64,000 nucleotides of DNA from Colwellia sp. D2M02. GTDB taxonomy: Bacteria > Pseudomonadota > Gammaproteobacteria > Enterobacterales > Alteromonadaceae. A program made the translations under genes and the position numbers. The DNA lies in assembly GCF_018860755.1 (NCBI RefSeq), contig NZ_JAHKPW010000058.1, positions 79,753 through 143,752 on the forward strand, read 5' to 3'. Positions 37,446 to 45,999 of this stretch are shown here, piece after piece. The notes under the pieces are model-generated. The model had not been told where the DNA came from and ran no database searches. It saw only the letters and a program-made list of their open reading frames with translations. How positions within the stretch are numbered: position 1 is the stretch's first letter; the number at the start of each line of letters is the position of its first letter.

Positions 37446-38255
37446 ATGGCACGAATAATTGTAGTAACGTCAGGAAAAGGTGGTGTTGGTAAAACAACAT
37501 CGAGTGCTGCTATTGGTATTGGTTTGGCGCTTAAAGGCCATAAAGTGGTATTAATTGATTTTGATATAGGTTTACGTAACCTTGATTTGATTATGGGCTG
37601 TGAACGCCGTGTTGTTTATGATTTTGTTAATGTTATTAATGGTGAAGCAACGCTAAATCAAGCACTAATTAAAGATAAGCGCGTAAGTACTTTGTCAATT
37701 TTACCTGCTTCTCAAACGCGCGATAAAGATGCGTTAAATAAAGAAAATGTTGGCAAGGTTTTAGACGATCTTGCTAAAGAGTTTGACTATATTTTATGTG
37801 ACTCGCCTGCGGGTATTGAGGCTGGTGCTATGATGGCACTTTATTATGCCGATGAAGCGATTATTACCACTAACCCTGAGGTATCTTCAGTGCGTGACTC
37901 TGATCGCATTATAGGAATGTTATCAAGTCGTTCACGTCGTGCTGAATTAGGCCTAGACCCAATAAAAGAGCACTTATTACTCACTCGTTATTCACCTAAG
38001 CGTGTTGCCGAAGGTGAGATGCTGAGTGTTGAAGATGTTGAAGAGATTCTTGCCGTGCCTTTATTAGGGGTTATTCCTGAATCTCAAGCAGTATTAAAAG
38101 CATCTAACTCAGGCGAACCGGTAATTTTAGATATTGAAAGTGATGCCGGTCAAGCCTACCAAGATGCAGTTGATCGTTTATTAGGTGAAACGGTTGACTT
38201 TAGATTTTTAGTTGCCGAGAAAAAAGGCATTTTCAGTCGTATATTTGGAGGTTAG
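37446..38255 (+). CDS. minD: Septum site-determining ATPase MinD
   Basis: A 269-residue ParA-family ATPase with the deviant Walker A GKGGVGKTT at residue 10, DFDIGLRNLD and a C-terminal amphipathic helix (KKGIFSRIFGG) that binds the membrane. It recruits MinC and oscillates with MinE. It is the middle gene of minCDE; minE starts two bases after its stop codon. Confidence 0.98.
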   Translation: MARIIVVTSGKGGVGKTTSSAAIGIGLALKGHKVVLIDFDIGLRNLDLIMGCERRVVYDFVNVINGEATLNQALIKDKRVSTLSILPASQTRDKDALNKENVGKVLDDLAKEFDYILCDSPAGIEAGAMMALYYADEAIITTNPEVSSVRDSDRIIGMLSSRSRRAELGLDPIKEHLLLTRYSPKRVAEGEMLSVEDVEEILAVPLLGVIPESQAVLKASNSGEPVILDIESDAGQAYQDAVDRLLGETVDFRFLVAEKKGIFSRIFGG

Positions 38256-38256
38256 C

Positions 38257-38526
38257 ATGGCACTACTCGACTATTTTTTACGTAAAAAAGAAAAGCAAGT
38301 TGCCACAGCGTCTAAAGCAAAAGAGCGTTTGCAAATAATCGTTGCTCATGAGCGTAATAAAAGAAATAAAGAGCCTGATTATTTGCCACAATTAACTGAA
38401 GATATTTTACAGGTATTACGTAAATATATTCAGGTGTCAGATAAAAGCTTATCAGTGAACTTAGATAAGAAAGATGGCGATTTAAACGTATTAGAACTCA
38501 ATATTGAGTTACATGATGAAAAATAA
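38257..38526 (+). CDS. minE: Cell division topological specificity factor MinE
   Basis: An 89-residue protein starting MALLDYFLRKKEKQVATASK, with the anti-MinCD helix ERLQIIVAHER and the dimerisation domain YLPQLTEDILQVLRKYI. It stimulates MinD ATPase and sets the oscillation. ATG at 38257 has GGAGG 7 bases upstream; an in-frame ATG at 38212 inside minD is a false extension. Confidence 0.96.
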   Translation: MALLDYFLRKKEKQVATASKAKERLQIIVAHERNKRNKEPDYLPQLTEDILQVLRKYIQVSDKSLSVNLDKKDGDLNVLELNIELHDEK

Positions 38527-38540
38527 TTATTAATGTGTAT

Positions 38541-38592
38541 AAAACTCCCATAAAAAAAACCGCAAATTTGCGGTTTTTTTTATGGGAGTTTT
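38541..38592. terminator. 52-bp perfect palindrome, bidirectional terminator
   Basis: AAAACTCCCATAAAAAAAAC (38541-38560) continues to CGCAAA at 38566, and 38567-38592 is its exact reverse complement. The inner ACCGCAAATTTGCGGT with its A and T runs is a standard intrinsic terminator acting on both strands, here for minCDE and the opposing small gene. The match continues far beyond what termination needs. Confidence 0.88.
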
Positions 38593-38649
38593 ACTTTTAC
38601 GGGAGTTGTAATAATAGCTTAGCAATATATTAAAAGAATTAATAAGCGC

Positions 38650-38826
38650 TTAACTATTGTTAGGTTTGTTGTCTTGTTCAGCTAATTGCTCTTTAATTTT
38701 AGCTTGTTCAATACGCCACTTTTGTAATTGAGCATAGTAACGATCCCACACACAAGGGTTGCATGCGCCGCCGCCGCAACAGTCATCGTCAGCAGGTGGT
38801 GTTGGTTTTTCAATAAGTTCGGACAT
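38650..38826 (-). CDS. Small cysteine-rich oxidoreductase-like protein
   Basis: A 58-residue protein. It carries DDDCCGGGACNPCVWDRYY near residues 13-31, the pattern of the oxidoreductase-like N-terminal domain (PF09791 type): Asp-Cys-Cys-Gly, Cys-x-x-Cys, then Trp-Asp-x-Tyr-Tyr. Four clustered cysteines suggest metal or redox binding. The C-terminal half is a charged helix. It runs from ATG at 38826 to TAA at 38650, between minE and accC. Function is unknown. Confidence 0.75.
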   Translation of the reverse strand: MSELIEKPTPPADDDCCGGGACNPCVWDRYYAQLQKWRIEQAKIKEQLAEQDNKPNNS

Positions 38827-38914
38827 TAGGCACTCTTAGTATCATGCCATTGGTATAATAAAACAATTATGTATACACAATGGTATTGTCAGGTGATTAC
38901 CTGTGTATATTAAC

Positions 38915-38941
38915 AAAAAAGCCCTGCAATTGCAGGGCTTT
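38915..38941 (-). terminator. Rho-independent terminator of accBC
   Basis: A perfect palindrome AAAGCCCTGCAATTGCAGGG ending CTTT (38918-38941) with further A residues on the left, giving a T run on the minus strand. It ends the accB-accC transcript. Confidence 0.85.
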
Positions 38942-38966
38942 CAATTTAGCGATTAACCAATAACGA

Positions 38967-40313
38967 TTAATCTAACTCAGCTAATTTATGCTCTAAGTAA
39001 TGAATGTTGGCACCGCCATTAACAAAACCTTGATCATTTAAAATATCTTGATGCAAAGTGATATTAGTTTTTATGCCATCAATGACTAACTCAGATAGTG
39101 CGTTACGCATACGTGCAATAGCAACGTCACGATTATCGCCCCAAGTGATTAGTTTACCAATCATAGAGTCGTAATGCGGTGGTACAGAGTAATCAGCATA
39201 AATATGAGAATCCCAACGTACACCTAAACCACCTGGTGGGTGGAAACGAGTGATTTTACCCGGTGAAGGAATAAAAGTACGCGGGTCTTCAGCGTTAATA
39301 CGACACTCAATTGAATGGCCTGAGATTTTTATATCTTCTTGAGTACAAGATAACGGTAAACCTGCGGCAACACGAAGCTGTTCTTTGATTAAGTCAACGC
39401 CGGTGATCATTTCTGTTACTGGGTGCTCAACTTGAATACGCGTGTTCATTTCAATGAAGTAGAACTCGCCATTTTCGTATAAAAACTCAAACGTACCAGC
39501 GCCACGGTAATTAATCTCAACACAGGCATTACAACAGCGTTCACCAATTTTGGCACGCATTTCAGGGGTAATGCCTGGTGCTGGTGCTTCTTCTACAACT
39601 TTTTGATGACGACGCTGCATTGAACAATCACGCTCACCTAAGTGAATCGCATTACCTTTACCGTCAGCAACAATTTGAATTTCAACATGACGAGGGTTTT
39701 CAAGGAATTTTTCCATGTAAACCATATCATTTTTGAAGATGGTGCCGGCTTCTCTTTTGGTCAATGATATTGAGCTAATTAACTCAGCTTCGTTGCGCAC
39801 AACGCGCATACCACGACCACCGCCGCCACCCGCTGCTTTTACAATAACAGGGTAGCCAATGCGTTTAGCGTGAGCTTTATTAAGCTCTTCATCATCAGTC
39901 AATGGACCGTCAGAGCCTGGTACACAAGGTACACCTGCTGCTTTCATTGCCTTTATTGCGGCAACTTTATCGCCCATAATGCGAATACTTTCCGCTTTAG
40001 GACCAATAAAAGCAAAGCCAGATTTTTCAACTTGTTCAGCAAAATCAGCATTTTCAGCTAAAAAGCCATAGCCAGGATGAATAGCAACAGCATTGGTTAC
40101 TTCAGCAGCAGTAATAATTGCTGGAATATTCAAATAGCTATCAGGTGCTGGTGCTTTACCAATACAAATAGTTTCATCAGCTAATAAAACATGCTTTAGG
40201 TTTTTGTCAGCAACTGAATGAACAGCTACCGTTTTAATACCAAGCTCTTTACAAGCGCGTAATATTCTTAAGGCAATTTCGCCACGGTTGGCGATAACAA
40301 CTTTATCTAACAT
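38967..40313 (-). CDS. accC: Biotin carboxylase, acetyl-CoA carboxylase subunit AccC
   Basis: A 448-residue ATP-grasp enzyme that carboxylates biotin on AccB in the first step of fatty acid synthesis. It shows the biotin-carboxylase N-terminal [20 protein letters not shown], the glycine-rich ATP loop [10 protein letters not shown] and [16 protein letters not shown]. Length is standard. It follows accB by 23 bases on the same strand. Confidence 0.98.
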   Translation of the reverse strand: MLDKVVIANRGEIALRILRACKELGIKTVAVHSVADKNLKHVLLADETICIGKAPAPDSYLNIPAIITAAEVTNAVAIHPGYGFLAENADFAEQVEKSGFAFIGPKAESIRIMGDKVAAIKAMKAAGVPCVPGSDGPLTDDEELNKAHAKRIGYPVIVKAAGGGGGRGMRVVRNEAELISSISLTKREAGTIFKNDMVYMEKFLENPRHVEIQIVADGKGNAIHLGERDCSMQRRHQKVVEEAPAPGITPEMRAKIGERCCNACVEINYRGAGTFEFLYENGEFYFIEMNTRIQVEHPVTEMITGVDLIKEQLRVAAGLPLSCTQEDIKISGHSIECRINAEDPRTFIPSPGKITRFHPPGGLGVRWDSHIYADYSVPPHYDSMIGKLITWGDNRDVAIARMRNALSELVIDGIKTNITLHQDILNDQGFVNGGANIHYLEHKLAELD

Positions 40314-40336
40314 GGAATAACCCTTTTTGGTTGGGC

Positions 40337-40783
40337 TTATTCAATGATGAATAGCGGTTGGTCAAATTCAATAGCATCTTCGTTTTGCGCTAGAATTTCT
40401 TTAATAACGCCAGACTTATCAGCTTCAATTTGGTTCATCATTTTCATTGCTTCAACAATACACAATGTATCGCCAGCATTTACATGGTTACCTACTTCAG
40501 CAAATGCAGGAGCATCTGGTGAAGCTGATGCGTAGAAAGTACCAACCATAGGTGAACGTACAATATGACCTGTTAATACAGGCGCTTCTGGTGCAGCAGC
40601 AGGGGCAGGAGCGCTGGCTACAGGAGCTGGAGCAGCTGGTGCTGCGTGCATTACTGGTGCAGCTTGAACCATAGTGCCACCACGGCTGATACGTACTGAT
40701 TCTTCGCCTTCTGAGATTTCTAACTCGTTAATACCTGATTCTTCAACAAGTTCGATAAGTTTTTTGATTTTACGAATATCCAT
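40337..40783 (-). CDS. accB: Biotin carboxyl carrier protein AccB
   Basis: A 148-residue carrier. The C-terminal biotinyl domain has the [10 protein letters not shown] motif with the biotinylated lysine, and the thumb segment is present before it. A flexible linker rich in Ala and Pro (about residues 37-67) joins it to the N-terminal region that binds AccC. It is the first gene of accBC and lies downstream of aroQ. Confidence 0.97.
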   Translation of the reverse strand: MDIRKIKKLIELVEESGINELEISEGEESVRISRGGTMVQAAPVMHAAPAAPAPVASAPAPAAAPEAPVLTGHIVRSPMVGTFYASASPDAPAFAEVGNHVNAGDTLCIVEAMKMMNQIEADKSGVIKEILAQNEDAIEFDQPLFIIE

Positions 40784-40865
40784 TGTAATACCTTAGTTCT
40801 GGTTGTTTATTAATTGATAGTAAGCGAAGTGTTACTCGCTGACTGTTATTGTTTGTTATTTCAAA

Positions 40866-41318
40866 TTAGTTTTGTTTTTCTAACCACAGTGCAGCCGACT
40901 CTAGAGCATAGCTATAACCTCTAGCACCCAACCCACAGATAACTCCTTGGGCCTTATCAGAAAGGTAAGAGTGATGTCTAAAGGCTTCACGTGCATGTAC
41001 GTTTGATAAATGCACTTCAATGAAAGGGATGGCAACTGAAAGTAGTGCATCTCTAATTGCTACACTGCTATGTGTAAAAGCAGCAGGGTTAATAATAATA
41101 AAATCTACTTTTTGATAGGCATCATGTATCGCGTCAATTAGAATATGTTCAGCGTTAGATTGTAAATGTGACAGTTCAATGTGCTTTTTTGCCGCTGCTT
41201 GACTTAACTCAGTCATTATTTCTATTAAACTTTTATGTCCATAGATCTCAGGCTCTCGCTTACCAAGCATGTTTAGGTTTGGGCCATTCAACACTAAAAC
41301 TGTAAACTTTGCATTCAT
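40866..41318 (-). CDS. aroQ: 3-dehydroquinate dehydratase, type II (AroQ)
   Basis: A 150-residue enzyme of the shikimate pathway converting 3-dehydroquinate to 3-dehydroshikimate. It shows [19 protein letters not shown] with the active-site region, [16 protein letters not shown] and [18 protein letters not shown]. The ATG at 41318 gives the family length; in-frame starts at 41336 and 41372 would add up to 18 residues. The order aroQ-accB-accC is common in gammaproteobacteria. Confidence 0.95.
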   Translation of the reverse strand: MNAKFTVLVLNGPNLNMLGKREPEIYGHKSLIEIMTELSQAAAKKHIELSHLQSNAEHILIDAIHDAYQKVDFIIINPAAFTHSSVAIRDALLSVAIPFIEVHLSNVHAREAFRHHSYLSDKAQGVICGLGARGYSYALESAALWLEKQN

Positions 41319-41577
41319 CTTCTGAAAAATATCCATAAATTGACGGTATAGTTCATAGTTACATAAAATCACTTAACTGTGAACCACAAATACGATGCAA
41401 GATCGAATTATTTTGTTATTGGCGAATATTATAGTGTTTTCGCAGAATATAGCAGCAAAATACTGGTCTAATCTCTTTGGTGGACACTTAATTGGAATTT
41501 ATTTTTTTATTGGCTACACTTACTTTTGAGTGTTTATTATATTAGTATATTGATTTTTAAGAAATTTATTTGAATTA

Positions 41578-42129
41578 TTGGATTTTCTTGTTGTTTACAA
41601 GGACAGTATTATTAAAACATACTCTTTAATAACCTTATTAATGTTCAGCATTTTTGGGGCTATACCGGCAAAAGCCGTAGAAGTTATCACTCATAAGTCG
41701 ATAACTCAGCAAAGTCTGACAACATCACAATTGCGGCGTATTTTTACGATGCGCCAAACCTATTGGTCTAATAATAATGCGATCACCATTTTTGTCTTGC
41801 CAAGCCAACATCAATTACATCGTTCGTTTAGTAAAGAGCGCTTAGCCATTTACCCATATCAACTTGAACGTATATGGAACAAACTTACTTACTCTGGCTT
41901 AGGGGTTGCTCCGACAGTTGTTGACACCCCTGAGGCTTTGATTCAAGCGGTTTTAAATACCCCCGGTGCTATAGGGTATGCGAGCAAAGATGATTTAATT
42001 TTATTTGCGAGCGCGCATTCACTTGATACAAAGGAAGATGCATTACAGGGAGATACCACAGAAAAGGCTAAGCCTACTGATGGTTATAACAACCAAGGAG
42101 TGGTGCATGTTATCAATATTATCGACTAG
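41578..42129 (+). CDS. PBP-like periplasmic substrate-binding protein, short form
   Basis: A 183-residue exported protein resembling the first part of PstS-like phosphate-binding proteins. A signal-like helix (about 14-33, ending AKA) is followed by VEVITHKSITQQSLTTSQLR and RRIFTMRQTYWSNNNAITIF, the pattern of the PBP-like domain, and later GAIGYASKDDL. No ABC transporter genes are near. The TTG start is the only one that keeps a full signal peptide, but it is uncertain. It precedes the beta-barrel gene by 13 bases. Confidence 0.72.
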   Translation: MDFLVVYKDSIIKTYSLITLLMFSIFGAIPAKAVEVITHKSITQQSLTTSQLRRIFTMRQTYWSNNNAITIFVLPSQHQLHRSFSKERLAIYPYQLERIWNKLTYSGLGVAPTVVDTPEALIQAVLNTPGAIGYASKDDLILFASAHSLDTKEDALQGDTTEKAKPTDGYNNQGVVHVINIID

Positions 42130-42142
42130 TTTAAGAGATATT

Positions 42143-43354
42143 ATGTCTAAATTTTTAATCAAGGTTGTTGTTACATGTAGTTTGTTGTTGTCGACACCGT
42201 TGATTGCCGAAGAAAGTTATTTTAATGCGCAAAAGTTTCAAGTACACGGCTTTGTTGCTCAAGGTATCATCGATGTTAATGGTAGTGATTTTGTTAACGA
42301 TGACGGGGAACTTTCGGCAGAATTAACTGAAGTTGGAATAAATGCAACATATCAGCTAAATAGTAAATTACGTCTTGCAGGACAATTAGTGTATTTAGAT
42401 GGCGGTAATCGATACGCAAAAGGCGCGCGAATTGATTACGCTTTACTTGATTGGTCTATTTATAATAATGACTTTTGGCAAGCTAATATGTACCTTGGGC
42501 GCTTTAAAAATAATCACTGGCTTTATTCTAGCTCTCGTGATGTTCCCTTTGCTCGTCCTAGTATTATTTTACCGCAATCGGTTTATTTTGATGGCTTTCG
42601 AGATATTGCCGTTGGTAGCGATGGAGCAGCGATAAAAGTAAGTCATAGTAATGATACATATGGTAATTTTGATATTAATTTAAGTTACGGTACTTCTCCT
42701 ATTTCAGATGAGCAGGCGACTAATTTATTAAGCAAATTAGCGAAAGGAAAAGCTAAACAGGAACATGATGCTCAGGCAAGTTTTTATTGGCAACCCGCTT
42801 TTTCACCTTGGCGCTTTGGCGTATCGTTGCTCGATGCTGATTTTTCTTATGTGCAAGGCACACCAAGCTTTGATAACCCTTTTGTTGATAGTGATTTTAC
42901 CTTTCAATTTTATACGGCTAATGCGCTGTATGAAGGTGAAGTATGGGAGTTCAGTAGTGAAATATACCAACAACGCTTTATTATTGATGGCTTTTATCAA
43001 AATGGTTTTCACGATGACAATGTTGGACAAGGTTTTTATGTACAAACACGCTACAAGTGGAACTCTGATTTAACCTTTCTAGCGCGTTTTGAAGATTTTT
43101 ATCTTGATAAAACAGATAAAAATGGCAAGAAGTTAGAAGAGAATAGCGGTGGTTTAGTACCTTATTATTTCGGTTTTAATAAAGATATAACGCTTGGTTT
43201 ATCTTATGACTTTACCAGTAATATTAGATTACGTATGGAGTATCATTGGGTGAAAGGCGCTGGACGATTAACACCGGTCGTTGTACCTAACCCTCGAATT
43301 AATGATTCTGAAGATTGGCAGATGTGGGCCGCACAAATAATGTATTGGTTTTAA
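42143..43354 (+). CDS. Outer-membrane porin-like beta-barrel protein
   Basis: A 403-residue exported protein: signal peptide to about residue 21 (TPLIAEE), then many amphipathic strands such as FQVHGFVAQGIIDVNGS and LRLAGQLVYLDGGNR, ending MYWF with the terminal phenylalanine used in outer-membrane insertion. Length and strand number fit a 16-stranded porin. The ATG at 42143 follows AAGAG. It is between the PBP-like gene and the GGDEF-EAL gene on the same strand. Confidence 0.75.
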   Translation: MSKFLIKVVVTCSLLLSTPLIAEESYFNAQKFQVHGFVAQGIIDVNGSDFVNDDGELSAELTEVGINATYQLNSKLRLAGQLVYLDGGNRYAKGARIDYALLDWSIYNNDFWQANMYLGRFKNNHWLYSSSRDVPFARPSIILPQSVYFDGFRDIAVGSDGAAIKVSHSNDTYGNFDINLSYGTSPISDEQATNLLSKLAKGKAKQEHDAQASFYWQPAFSPWRFGVSLLDADFSYVQGTPSFDNPFVDSDFTFQFYTANALYEGEVWEFSSEIYQQRFIIDGFYQNGFHDDNVGQGFYVQTRYKWNSDLTFLARFEDFYLDKTDKNGKKLEENSGGLVPYYFGFNKDITLGLSYDFTSNIRLRMEYHWVKGAGRLTPVVVPNPRINDSEDWQMWAAQIMYWF

Positions 43355-43391
43355 TCCGCATGATTAAAACACACGTAGAGTATTAATTTAC

Positions 43392-45875
43392 ATGGGTAAT
43401 AAAAAAATTACAGAAAAGCGGTTTGTAGGGGTTTCAAGCAAGCTTCTGACGCTTATTATTACCACCTTACTGTTATTAGCAGTAGGGTTTTCTAGCTTAT
43501 CATTTTGGCGACTGCAGGAAGACTATGCCCGATTTCAACAAGACACTATCGAGCAAGGGCAAGTACAAGTTGAGCTACACAATAGTATTTTAAGAGCAAA
43601 GTTAACGGTATGGCTCGAGTCATTTACCGATCTTATTCAACTCTCTGAGCACGACGATTTTTCTCAACTATCAAATCAATTAAGGCGCCAGTATGATGCC
43701 TTGCAGCTGCATTTTAATATTGAAAACATTTGGTTAGCTGATGCCGATCAGCGGCTACTTTATTCGACCGATATTCTTCCCTTTGAGGTAAAAGAAAATA
43801 TAGAGCAAGTTTTGCGTTTGCAAGAGCCTAGTCACCAAATATATTGTCCTAATAATTGCCAATTATTACTTAGCTTACCTTTATTAAATAACAAAGGAGA
43901 CACGGTTGTTGTTACCTTAGGTGCCTCTTTGGTTGATATGCTATTTGCCATTAAAACATCACTTAACCGCGACGTAGCCGTTATTAGTTTTAATACAAAA
44001 AATAACAATGTGGATTTAGCCAATAGTAAAATTATTTCTTCTTCTAATATGGAGCTTGTTGATAGTTTATTTCATAGTAACTTTACACAACCTAAGTTAG
44101 ATAAAATGCTCGAACAAGGCTTGAAAATAGACCTGTTAGAATCAAGCTATTTGATCAATGTTTTACCTTTGTCAGAGCAAAAAGAGCAAGGTTTTTATCT
44201 TGCTTTAATTGATGATGTTAGCGCCTATAGGCAGCAGAATGAAGCATATCAGCAGCGTTTTATTATTTCATTGGCTGTCATGTTTATGGTGTTAGCTGGT
44301 TTTGTTTACTTTATTGCTAGCCCGTTCACGAAACGTTTACTTTTACTCTCTAATGTTCTGCCTTTACTCGCTCAAAAGCACTTTGACCAATTTAGACAAG
44401 CCAAATTTAAACGGCCACGCGTTTTTTCTGATGAACTTGATATTTTGTCAGACTCTGCGGTTGAGCTGAGTTTTGAATTAGAACAGCTTAACCTTGAGGT
44501 TGAACAAAAAACTAAAGAACTTGAAAACATTGCTATGTTCGATTTACTTACGGGTTTACCTAATCGAAATATGCTGAACTATCAGCTACGCAAGTCACTA
44601 GCGAGCATCACCCGTTTTCAAGGAGGGGTTGCGGTATTATTTTTAGACTTAGATGACTTCAAAAAGGTAAATGACAGTAATGGGCACAGCTCGGGCGATA
44701 AACTGTTAATGCAAGCTGCTCAACGTATTCGTTTAAGTGTTGGTAGTATTGATCTCGCTTCTCGATTTGGTGGTGATGAGTTTGTCTTAGTGTTAAGTAA
44801 TTTAGCTAATATTGATGAGGCGATTGATGTCGCAGAAAAAGTATTGCTACAGTTTAAAGAGCCTATTCAGCTTGGTAGTAGCTTTTTTTATATATCAACC
44901 AGTATAGGTATTGCTTACACAGAGTCTCCGCAAGAAAAAGCTGATGATTTAATTAGCCATGCAGATATTGCTATGTATGAAGCCAAAGAAAACGGTGGTG
45001 GCCAATACCATGTTTATCATCAAGAGATGTTCCAGCGGGTTGCACACCGTGTAATGCTTGAGGGAGAAGTCAGGCAAGCACTTGCTAAACAACAATTTAG
45101 TTTAAGCTTACAGCCTCAAATTTGTGCGAAAAACAAAAAACTTTATGGTTTTGAAGCGCTATTACGCTGGCAACATCCTGAAAGAGGCATGATTTCTCCT
45201 GAAGACTTCATCCCTATTTTAGAGAACTCTCAACATATGATTGAGCTAGGTTATTGGATTATTCGTCGTTGCTTTGAAATTGCGATTGATCTGAAAGCAC
45301 AAGGATTAAACGATGTTCGTATCGCGATAAACTTATCTGCAGGGCAGTTTATCGATGTTAACTTATCAACATTTTTACGTGACCTTCTCACTGAATTTTC
45401 ATTACCTGCCGAGTGTTTTGAATTAGAGTTAACTGAGCAAACCTTAGTGAAAGATATGGAGCATACCATTGCGATAATGCAAGAGTTAAAAGAGATGGGC
45501 TTCACTTTTGCTATTGACGATTTTGGTACGGGGTATTCATCTTTAGCTTACTTGAAAAAAATGCCGGTTGATGTCATTAAAATCGATAAAAGCTTCATTT
45601 TTGGTATGCTGGAAAATCATTCAGACTACCAAATTATTACTTCAACTATTGCTATGGTTAAAAATTTAGGCTTAACCGTCGTGGCTGAAGGCGTTGAAAC
45701 TAAGGCACAGCTGTTAAGTTTAACAGAAAATGATTGTGACATTATTCAAGGCTATTACTATTCAAAACCTATTCCTGAGAAGGAACTTGCAGCTTTTATT
45801 GATAAACAAATATTGTTTGGTTATTGGAAAATAAAAGTAGAGCACGAGCGTTTAGAAAAACGCTTATTAAACTAG
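43392..45875 (+). CDS. Membrane GGDEF-EAL c-di-GMP enzyme
   Basis: An 827-residue inner-membrane protein. Two helices (about 17-38 and 297-318) flank a periplasmic sensor region with a CxxxC pair (YCPNNCQLL). A coiled coil then leads to a GGDEF domain with intact RFGGDEF and an EAL domain with intact FEALLRWQHP, IDDFGTGYSSL and VVAEGVET. The inhibitory RxxD site before GGDEF reads GSID, so product inhibition is probably lost. All phosphodiesterase motifs look active. It is the third gene of the PBP/porin triad. Confidence 0.9.
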   Translation: MGNKKITEKRFVGVSSKLLTLIITTLLLLAVGFSSLSFWRLQEDYARFQQDTIEQGQVQVELHNSILRAKLTVWLESFTDLIQLSEHDDFSQLSNQLRRQYDALQLHFNIENIWLADADQRLLYSTDILPFEVKENIEQVLRLQEPSHQIYCPNNCQLLLSLPLLNNKGDTVVVTLGASLVDMLFAIKTSLNRDVAVISFNTKNNNVDLANSKIISSSNMELVDSLFHSNFTQPKLDKMLEQGLKIDLLESSYLINVLPLSEQKEQGFYLALIDDVSAYRQQNEAYQQRFIISLAVMFMVLAGFVYFIASPFTKRLLLLSNVLPLLAQKHFDQFRQAKFKRPRVFSDELDILSDSAVELSFELEQLNLEVEQKTKELENIAMFDLLTGLPNRNMLNYQLRKSLASITRFQGGVAVLFLDLDDFKKVNDSNGHSSGDKLLMQAAQRIRLSVGSIDLASRFGGDEFVLVLSNLANIDEAIDVAEKVLLQFKEPIQLGSSFFYISTSIGIAYTESPQEKADDLISHADIAMYEAKENGGGQYHVYHQEMFQRVAHRVMLEGEVRQALAKQQFSLSLQPQICAKNKKLYGFEALLRWQHPERGMISPEDFIPILENSQHMIELGYWIIRRCFEIAIDLKAQGLNDVRIAINLSAGQFIDVNLSTFLRDLLTEFSLPAECFELELTEQTLVKDMEHTIAIMQELKEMGFTFAIDDFGTGYSSLAYLKKMPVDVIKIDKSFIFGMLENHSDYQIITSTIAMVKNLGLTVVAEGVETKAQLLSLTENDCDIIQGYYYSKPIPEKELAAFIDKQILFGYWKIKVEHERLEKRLLN

Positions 45876-45953
45876 CCTGATTAGCTAAAGAGCCATTAGG
45901 CAAACAGCTAATTCAGGTAAATTAATAAGCGCTTCATCATCAGTCTTTAACTA

Positions 45954-45977
45954 CGTGCTATCGAACCTAATAGCACG
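45954..45977. other. Hairpin between convergent GGDEF-EAL gene and dsbD
   Basis: CGTGCTAT / ATAGCACG arms with an 8-base loop. There is no T run on either strand, so intrinsic termination is not assured; it is the only structure seen in this short spacer. Confidence 0.35.
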
Positions 45978-45999
45978 CAGAGTTACTCACTTTATTTAC

